NCBI GenBank assembly: GCA_047626155.1
Contig: JBLHRR010000058.1
Location: 1-29,004, forward strand
Direction: 5' to 3'
Source of the DNA: CALGLS01 sp047626155
Lineage (GTDB): Bacteria > Bacteroidota > Bacteroidia > Chitinophagales > Saprospiraceae
Length of the DNA: 29,004 nucleotides
A program made the translations under genes and the position numbers. Below the pieces are notes generated by a model that was not told the DNA's origin, ran no database searches, and worked only from the letters and a program-made list of their open reading frames with translations. Positions 23,368 to 29,004 of this stretch are shown in pieces. Position 1 is the stretch's first letter. The number at the start of each line of letters is the position of its first letter.

Positions 23368-24204
23368 ATGTTAAAACTAGGAGAATATAATACGCTCACC
23401 GTATTTCGTCAAACCGAGAACGGTGTTTATTTGCAAGATAAAGAGGGAAACGAAGTCTTGCTGCCCAATAAGTTCGTCCCTGAAGAATTAGAGATGGATC
23501 AGGAAATGAATGTTTTCATCTTTTCTGATGGGGAAGACCGCTATACTGCCACCACGCAGCGTCCAAAACTGGAAGCCAATCAATTCGCTTATCTGGAAGT
23601 CGTTGACGTTAATGACTATGGTGCCTTTTTGGATTGGGGCTTGGAGAAACATCTAATGGTTCCTTTCTCTCAACAGGATAGTCGGATGTACGTCGGTGAA
23701 TCTTACCTGGTTTGCATGTACGTAGATTCGATAACGGATCGGCTAGTAGGTTCCAGTAAAATCATTAAGTTTTTTACGGAAAAAGAAATTACGTTAAGAA
23801 CCGGAGAAGAAGTAGATCTTTTGATTGGCCCTGAAACTGATTTGGGATACAAAGTAATCATCAATCAAACTTGGCCGGGATTGGTGTACCACAACGAAAT
23901 TTTCAAACCAATTGAGCCTGGCGATGAAATGAAAGGATTCGTCAAAACACTTCGCGAAGACGACAAAATTGACATACGCCTCCAACGCATCGGTTACGAT
24001 TCTATCCCGGAGCAGGCACAAATCATCATGCGCCACCTCGATGAAAACGAAGGCTTCATGCCACTTACAGATAAAAGTAGCCCGGACGATATTTCCATGC
24101 GTTTGCAGATGAGCAAGAAGGTTTTCAAAAAAGCAGTTGGTGGGTTGTACAAATCTCGAATGATTCGAATAGAGAAGGATGGAATTTATAAAATTGAAGA
24201 CTAA
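23368..24204 (+). CDS. cvfB: CvfB-type S1-like RNA-binding protein
   Basis: A 278-residue cytoplasmic protein starting MLKLGEYNTLTVFRQTENGV, the standard opening of CvfB/YitL. It has three S1-like OB domains in order (about 1-65; about 68-130 with FAYLEVVDVNDYGAFLDWGL; about 140-210 with DLLIGPETDLGYKVIINQTW). A C-terminal winged-helix region follows (about 215-278; ISMRLQMSKKVFKKAVGGLY). CvfB binds RNA and affects virulence-gene expression in Staphylococcus; in Bacteroidota its role is not established. The frame is open back to 23287, but family alignment and a promoter at 23333-23362 place the start at 23368. The gene is probably monocistronic, facing a convergent operon across an inverted-repeat element. 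Confidence 0.9.
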   Translation: MLKLGEYNTLTVFRQTENGVYLQDKEGNEVLLPNKFVPEELEMDQEMNVFIFSDGEDRYTATTQRPKLEANQFAYLEVVDVNDYGAFLDWGLEKHLMVPFSQQDSRMYVGESYLVCMYVDSITDRLVGSSKIIKFFTEKEITLRTGEEVDLLIGPETDLGYKVIINQTWPGLVYHNEIFKPIEPGDEMKGFVKTLREDDKIDIRLQRIGYDSIPEQAQIIMRHLDENEGFMPLTDKSSPDDISMRLQMSKKVFKKAVGGLYKSRMIRIEKDGIYKIED

Positions 24205-24213
24205 CCTTAGAAA

Positions 24214-24288
24214 GATAACCGCAACGACGCTACGCTACGAGACACCACGTTTTTTTCGTAGCGATTCCGTAGCGCCGTGGCGGTTACC
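24214..24288. repeat. GGTAACCGC-family inverted repeat, copy C
   Basis: Arms 24214-24234 and 24268-24288 are reverse complements at 18 of 21 positions. The right end reads GTGGCGGTTACC, as in copies A and B. It fills the 91-base gap between the convergent cvfB and transglutaminase-like genes, 10 bases after the cvfB stop, and may serve as a shared terminator. Confidence 0.7.
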
Positions 24289-24295
24289 AAAAAAC

Positions 24296-24862
24296 TCAGG
24301 CTAAGGCCGCAATACATTTCTCCCGGATCTCCCAAACTTCCTCAAAAGATAAAGAAATATCCTCCGTCTTCAACCACTTCTTGATAAACTCCTGATGATA
24401 TTCTACCTTGAACGTTCCAACATCAGACCATTCAATAAATTGTTCTTCCAATATATCCGGCATTAATTTTTTAATGTCAGAATCTGGAAATGTCACATCT
24501 ATTCGTTCTCCGTTGATGGAAATGTAACAATGTGCTTCCGGTACGTACGGAAGTGTACTGTTTTCAAGAACGTTTCCAATCCCAGGCGTGTTTTTATTAT
24601 TCATTTTATAGACGGCCAATATCAGTTTTACACTTTCAAAACCCTGCTCAGTTGCGAGTTTTTTGAGAAAGGCATGTTTGCTACTGCAAGTTCCCATTCG
24701 TTCTGTCCAAACTAGTTCCGGGTCAAACCGATTTTCATTTCGCCCATAAGGTAGTTGTTGAACTACCCGTAAAACGTCATCAAAAGTTGATAAGCCGGAA
24801 ACCAAAAGATCGTCTATTATAGATTCATGGTCGTCATGGGAATTCAAAAGGAGTTCATTCAT
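24296..24862 (-). CDS. Transglutaminase-like cysteine protein
   Basis: A 188-residue cytoplasmic protein with a compact transglutaminase-like core: Cys59 in ERMGTCSSKHAFLKKLA, His111 in PEAHCYISING and Asp122 in ERIDVTFPDSD form a Cys-His-Asp triad in the expected order and spacing. Proteins of this fold include cross-linkers, peptidases and amidases; the specific reaction cannot be read. It is the last gene of a three-gene minus-strand operon, 26 bases after the FAD oxidoreductase gene. Confidence 0.75.
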   Translation of the reverse strand: MNELLLNSHDDHESIIDDLLVSGLSTFDDVLRVVQQLPYGRNENRFDPELVWTERMGTCSSKHAFLKKLATEQGFESVKLILAVYKMNNKNTPGIGNVLENSTLPYVPEAHCYISINGERIDVTFPDSDIKKLMPDILEEQFIEWSDVGTFKVEYHQEFIKKWLKTEDISLSFEEVWEIREKCIAALA

Positions 24863-24888
24863 GTGTTGTAATGTTTATAGTCATTTGT

Positions 24889-25956
24889 CTACTCTTTCTC
24901 AAATCGTCGAATATCCACTTCTTTAACTAAATCTTTCCCATCTAGCAGATGATCTACAAAATGCAAACCCCAGTAAGGACCCAAAGAAGTTCCTTTCGTA
25001 CCAAGGCCATTGAAAATGTGTAAGCAGGAATGTTCAGAGTGTGTACCTAAAAAAGGACGTCTGTCTTTTACCGTTGGTCGAATAGCTGCATTTTGTTTTA
25101 TAATACGGTAAGGACTGTTGATACTACGGTCCAGGTTTTTTAATAAGTTCTCTTTTCCTTTTTCGGTGGGACTTTCATTCAGCTCATCCCATTCATAGGT
25201 AGCGCCAACCCAGTAGCGGTTTTGCCCAAGAGGGGTAATGTAAGACTTGTGTTTTATGATTGGCATATCGGCTGCACCAGGAATTTCTATTTCGAGCATT
25301 TCCCCTTTGGACACAACGAAAGGCAATTGTTTAAACCAGGGATTGAATCTCGCCTGTTGACCTTCGCAGAAGATAATGTGTTTCGCTTTTAAATGTTTAT
25401 ATCGAATACCTCCTTCTGCTGGGAATTCTAATTCAGAAGAGTTGAAAAGGCTTGTCGTTATGGCATTTTGATTTTGAAAATACTCTTTTATCACATCTAA
25501 AAATACAGGAACATCTACTTGTGCGGCCTTATGAATGGCTCCCCAACTAAAAGGCGCCTGCATGTTTTTTTTCACTTGCTCATTCGGTTGCTCAGAGCTG
25601 AGGTATTGCTCATAGCCCGGATCACCGCTCCTTTCATCCCAGGTGTTTTCTGCTTTCACATCACTCAAGGCTCTGTAAATAGTACGCTCCTGATAAAAAT
25701 GTTCTGCCAGTTTGTTTTCAATTTCTTGATAAGTCCGCTTTGCAATTGGTAAGAGTTCATCGAACATCCAGCTTTTTACCAGCCGACGCCCAGTAACGGG
25801 ATTTATAATCCCTGCTGCTACTACAGAGGACGAGCCAATATAGTGGTTATCAATGAGGTGAATTTTCTGACCACGCTCGGATAAAAACCATGCAAGGAGA
25901 GAGCCGGCTATTCCTTGTCCGATGATGAGGTAGTCTACAGATATATTGTCTTTCAT
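24889..25956 (-). CDS. FAD-dependent oxidoreductase (DAO family)
   Basis: A 355-residue protein with an N-terminal Rossmann dinucleotide-binding motif (YLIIGQGIAGSLLAWFLSER; G13-x-G15-xx-G18) followed by the acidic end of beta2 (HLIDNHY). Further DAO-family signatures are VVAAGIINPVTGRRLVKSW, the late FAD-contacting RPTVKDRRPFLG and GLGTKGTSLGPYWG. This resembles the oxidase part of MnmC and glycine/D-amino-acid oxidases that oxidise C-N bonds. The MnmC methyltransferase domain is absent, so the substrate is open. It lies mid-operon, 34 bases after the YjbR-like gene and 26 bases before the transglutaminase-like gene. Confidence 0.85.
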   Translation of the reverse strand: MKDNISVDYLIIGQGIAGSLLAWFLSERGQKIHLIDNHYIGSSSVVAAGIINPVTGRRLVKSWMFDELLPIAKRTYQEIENKLAEHFYQERTIYRALSDVKAENTWDERSGDPGYEQYLSSEQPNEQVKKNMQAPFSWGAIHKAAQVDVPVFLDVIKEYFQNQNAITTSLFNSSELEFPAEGGIRYKHLKAKHIIFCEGQQARFNPWFKQLPFVVSKGEMLEIEIPGAADMPIIKHKSYITPLGQNRYWVGATYEWDELNESPTEKGKENLLKNLDRSINSPYRIIKQNAAIRPTVKDRRPFLGTHSEHSCLHIFNGLGTKGTSLGPYWGLHFVDHLLDGKDLVKEVDIRRFEKE

Positions 25957-25990
25957 ATAGTTAATACTAAGTCACTAAGGACTGTTGTGG

Positions 25991-26353
25991 TCAAAGATCC
26001 ATGTTTTGTAAAGCCTCTCGATCTACCTTCTTCATTTTTTTTACTACCATATCATAAGAATGGTCAACTAGTTCTTTTAGTAAACGATTAGATAAGCTGC
26101 CGTCAAAGTCCACCGTGTTCCAATGTTTTTTGCTCATGTGGAAGCCGGGATAAATTTCAGGATGACACTCTCTGAGCTCTACAGCATAATTGGGATCGCA
26201 TTTTAAGTTGACAGTAAAACCCTCATGGTTCAAACCCGTCAAAGCGAACATTTTTCCCAAGACTTTAAAGACTAAGGTGACGTCATCGAAGGGGAAGCAC
26301 TCCTCTACGGCTTTCTTATTCATACAGTAATCACGAAATTCTTCGATGTTCAT
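25991..26353 (-). CDS. MmcQ/YjbR family protein
   Basis: A 120-residue single-domain protein of the YjbR/MmcQ family (CyaY-like fold; often called DNA-binding, but with no proven role). Recognisable parts are EEFRDYCMNKKAVEECFPFD, KVLGKMFALTGL, VNLKCDPNYAVELRE, YPGFHMSKKHWNTV and a C-terminal LVDHSYDMVVKK. Length is normal. It is the first gene of the minus-strand operon with the FAD oxidoreductase and transglutaminase-like genes. The promoter should lie in 26354-26400, but no good TAnnTTTG box is visible. Confidence 0.88.
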   Translation of the reverse strand: MNIEEFRDYCMNKKAVEECFPFDDVTLVFKVLGKMFALTGLNHEGFTVNLKCDPNYAVELRECHPEIYPGFHMSKKHWNTVDFDGSLSNRLLKELVDHSYDMVVKKMKKVDREALQNMDL

Positions 26354-26694
26354 TTGTCTGATTATTACGAAATTTTAATTTTTTTTTAAATAAAATGTGA
26401 CAGGATAGAACTATAGAAAAGGGGAAAACCCTACGATTGAAAAGGTTCTGTTTCGATATCTGTGATCAGATGCCCTTCTCAATATTTTTTCCAAACACAA
26501 ACTTAGTAAAAATGACTAAAAAGTACTGTAAAGTGGGCAGTTTTCCAAATGGTTTCTTCATAACCGTTTCGTATGGTATAAATCATTATACATAAAGCCG
26601 TGGTATTAAAAATTGCTGAAAAAGTGAGCATTTCACTGGTTCGGTTTTTGGCTTTAAGGTATTATTCAATGATATCGGATACTTAAAACAACAC
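26354..26694. other. 341-base gap between divergent genes
   Basis: No gene or strong hairpin is seen. Small symmetric pieces occur (GTATAA ATCA TTATAC at 26576-26591; AGTGA with TCACT near 26610-26630). It must hold promoters for both flanking genes, but no TAnnTTTG with a suitably spaced TTG stands out on either strand. Confidence 0.5.
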
Positions 26695-29004
26695 ATGCTT
26701 ATGAGACTTTGCTTTTGGTTTATTGCACTTTTATCTATTTCTACTTCCTCGGTTTTTGCCCAAACTTCTTGTATGGAGTTTACAACCCTCGATGGTGTAT
26801 ATGGCCCATCTGGGCCTAATGGGACTCCCGGCTGGTATGATGTCTTTCATACTGAAGGAAATATTAACCTGTCAGCTCAGGGATTCCAAGATCTAAATGG
26901 ATCAATCAACGGTTCAGCCTTGGTAGCTGCAGGGATCAATCAATTTTCTGGAGCATTTTATATGTCGAATGGCGTCTTTCTAAAGACCGCACCTACTTCT
27001 GCCATGATTTATGAGTTTCCTGTTTCGGATACGGTTACTTTCAATTACTATGATAATGGAACGGCCATTAACTTAGGGGTGAACAACGAACAAGTAATGG
27101 TTGAAGCAGACTTTATAGACTTACCTACTGCCATCGCACCTGGTGTTACCATGATCATAACACCTACAGGTAATCAAGGTATAATTACTTTAATTGGATA
27201 TATCTCTAAGGTAATTGTCGGAGGTTCAAATCTGGGGATCGACAATTTTTGTCAATATTCTGATACCACTCAAACTTGTTTGATCAGTGAGGTAAGTGTC
27301 AGTCCTCAAACTTGCAACAACGGGACATTCATGACAGATATTGATTTGATTTACTCAGATACCGGAAGTCTTGGTTTTACTGTTTCCGTGAATGGGACAA
27401 GCTTAGGAACCTATTCTTATTCACAACTTCCAATAACTGTCGGACCTTTAGCAGGAGATGGTACCACCGAGTGGATTTTCACTGTAGCGGATGTCGAAAA
27501 TACGTATTGTACGAATAATGAAAATATTGGAGTCGTTACCTGTACCGTTTGCGCGATAGAAAATGTATACGCAGAGGCTGATCAATGTACTTCATCGGCT
27601 AATTATTCAGCCTACTTGGAATTTACTTATTCTAACAATGTATCTACTATGTTCGATGTATATGCGGATGGGGCTTTAGTTGGGTCATTTCTTTATTCTA
27701 GTATTCCTGTTTTCCCAGATATGCCATCCTCGTCAAATTCCACTCAGCTAATGACGATTTGTGATGGAGGTAGTTCTTGTTGCGTTGATTACTCAATCGT
27801 TCCATTAAATTGTACGCCAAACGCTTGTTCCTTATCTGGTTTTTATTCCACACCAACTTGTGGAACAGACGGAACATTCGACGTAGAGCTGGGTTTCAGT
27901 TATGCCAATGAAGGTACGAATTTCAATGTCTCTGGAAATGGAACCAACTATGGTGACTTCGCTTATGCGGATTTGCCAATTACTATTAACGGCCTAGCCG
28001 GAGATAATACAACGAACTATGTTTTTAATATTACGGATGATACAGATCAAGCTTGTACGGGCACCATTAACTTAGGCACAGTGAATTGCTCATTACCTTG
28101 CGATTTATCAAATATGACTATTAGTTCCATTGCTTGTGATTCAGATAGTACAAACACCTTTGTATTAGATTTTGATTTCACAGGTGATCCTTCAAACTTG
28201 TTTAGGTTGACAGTGGGTGGAACATTCATCGGACTATATAATTATTCTTCATTGCCTGCCACCATTTCTAATATACCTGGAGATGGACAAAGTATTTCCG
28301 TATCGGCTTGCGATGATTCTGAACCGTCTTGTTGTACGGCTGGTACTTACATTTCTTTGGATTGCGCACCAGCCGTTTGTGATATTAGTAATTTTACAGC
28401 TTTACCGCAGCCTTGTAATGGAGGTCTCTTTGACGTTGAAATTAATTTCACACCCATAAATCAGGTAAGTACTACTTTTAACCTTACAGGAAATGGAACA
28501 ACTTACGGAACTTATACTTATGCTTCTTTGCCCGTAACGGTTTCCTTGTTACCTGGCGATAATGTTACAAATTATGAATTCTTTGCAACAGATAGTTCTG
28601 ATCCAAGTTGTTCTGCAGGTATAAATATCGGAACCGTGCTCTGTGAAATTCCATGTGACTTTTCTAACCTGTCTGTAGACTCATTGTTATGTGAATCAGA
28701 TTCCACTTACAGCATGGCCTTGAATTTAGCGCAAAGCGGAACGACAGGAAGCTCCTTTAATCTAAATATGAATGGTGCTTTCTACGGCAATTTTGCTTAT
28801 GCAGACTTACCAGTACACTTGGTCGGCTTGCCAGCCAATGGCGCAACCGTAAGTTTACAAGCCTGCGATGAAGCGCATCCGAATTGCTGTACAGACTTGA
28901 CTTATACGGCTGTAGATTGTGCACCAGCGCCAGTTTGTGAAATTGGAAACCTTGATATAGAAGTATTGCCTTGCGATGCTTTCGGAGAATACAATGCTGT
29001 TCTT
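26695..29004 (+). CDS. Large secreted protein with alternating cysteine-rich repeats (3' end outside window)
   Basis: An open frame of 770 codons from ATG 26695 (or in-frame ATG 26701) to the window edge, with no stop. A signal peptide (MRLCFWFIALLSISTSSVFA, cleavage before QTSC) is followed by a non-repeated N-terminal domain (about 26755-27270). At least six repeats of about 92 residues come next, of two alternating kinds. Type A has FNVSGNGTNYGDFAYADLPI, then GDNTTNY and a single late Cys. Type B has FRLTVGGTFIGLYNYSSLPA and ends in a CC pair. The A units FNVSGNGT and FNLTGNGT are 555 bases (185 residues) apart, so an A-B pair is the higher-order unit. Cysteines at unit borders suggest disulphides, fitting an extracellular protein. 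By neighbourhood and style it is a likely T9SS cargo, but the C-terminal sorting domain would lie beyond the window. No known family is recognised. Confidence 0.85.
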   Translation, partial: MLMRLCFWFIALLSISTSSVFAQTSCMEFTTLDGVYGPSGPNGTPGWYDVFHTEGNINLSAQGFQDLNGSINGSALVAAGINQFSGAFYMSNGVFLKTAPTSAMIYEFPVSDTVTFNYYDNGTAINLGVNNEQVMVEADFIDLPTAIAPGVTMIITPTGNQGIITLIGYISKVIVGGSNLGIDNFCQYSDTTQTCLISEVSVSPQTCNNGTFMTDIDLIYSDTGSLGFTVSVNGTSLGTYSYSQLPITVGPLAGDGTTEWIFTVADVENTYCTNNENIGVVTCTVCAIENVYAEADQCTSSANYSAYLEFTYSNNVSTMFDVYADGALVGSFLYSSIPVFPDMPSSSNSTQLMTICDGGSSCCVDYSIVPLNCTPNACSLSGFYSTPTCGTDGTFDVELGFSYANEGTNFNVSGNGTNYGDFAYADLPITINGLAGDNTTNYVFNITDDTDQACTGTINLGTVNCSLPCDLSNMTISSIACDSDSTNTFVLDFDFTGDPSNLFRLTVGGTFIGLYNYSSLPATISNIPGDGQSISVSACDDSEPSCCTAGTYISLDCAPAVCDISNFTALPQPCNGGLFDVEINFTPINQVSTTFNLTGNGTTYGTYTYASLPVTVSLLPGDNVTNYEFFATDSSDPSCSAGINIGTVLCEIPCDFSNLSVDSLLCESDSTYSMALNLAQSGTTGSSFNLNMNGAFYGNFAYADLPVHLVGLPANGATVSLQACDEAHPNCCTDLTYTAVDCAPAPVCEIGNLDIEVLPCDAFGEYNAVL

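Overview
This window looks like chromosomal DNA of a gliding Bacteroidota, most likely a Saprospiraceae-type bacterium. The evidence is a GldA gene beside a GldF-GldG fusion, a secreted protein with a type IX secretion (T9SS, type B / gliding-associated) C-terminal domain, OmpA/SPOR-like and DUF547 lipoproteins, almost no Shine-Dalgarno sites, and promoters of the Bacteroidota type (TTG about 19-22 nt before TAnnTTTG). I see no rRNA, tRNA, CRISPR array, transposase or prophage gene. The organism assignment comes from gene families only.

Layout. 1-6462 is an envelope and secreted-protein block: the end of an OmpA-family protein cut by the window edge (+), a small secreted TPR-like protein (-), a GH3 beta-glucosidase lipoprotein (+) and a DUF547 lipoprotein (-). 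The convergent pairs are separated by long, near-perfect inverted repeats that look like bidirectional terminators. 6757-11617 is a gliding-type ABC transporter locus: gldA, a fused gldF-gldG and a DUF4340-like protein, with related intergenic repeats around gldFG. 11754-13888 holds a zinc phospholipase C/P1-nuclease-fold protein converging, with overlapping stop codons, on a cytoplasmic trypsin-like protease.

A 690-base gene-free stretch (13889-14578) contains a 212-bp imperfect palindrome. After it comes the most intriguing set, 14579-18543: an esterase-like alpha/beta hydrolase, an ATP-grasp ligase, a class I glutamine-amidotransferase-like protein with an atypical nucleophile elbow, and a second ATP-grasp-like protein that appears circularly permuted. 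The last two are translationally coupled (TAATG). This composition suggests a small pathway that makes, and perhaps releases or trims, an amide-linked metabolite or peptide. The product is unknown, and this is the best candidate in the window for an undescribed system.

18641-23122 (-) is a 1493-residue modular T9SS cargo protein (beta-propeller, PKD, Ig-like, SprB repeats, sorting domain). Divergent from it is a CvfB-like S1 RNA-binding protein whose promoter sits directly against its start codon. 24296-26353 (-) is a compact three-gene operon: a YjbR-family protein, an FAD-dependent DAO-type oxidoreductase and a transglutaminase-like protein. The right edge (26695-29004) is the beginning of a large secreted protein built of alternating cysteine-rich repeats and cut by the window end.

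A striking non-coding feature is the set of dispersed inverted-repeat elements. One family ending in GGTAACCGC-type termini occurs three times, each time just downstream of a stop codon. Other repeats lie around gldFG, inside the ATP-grasp/amidotransferase cluster, and in the 212-bp palindrome.
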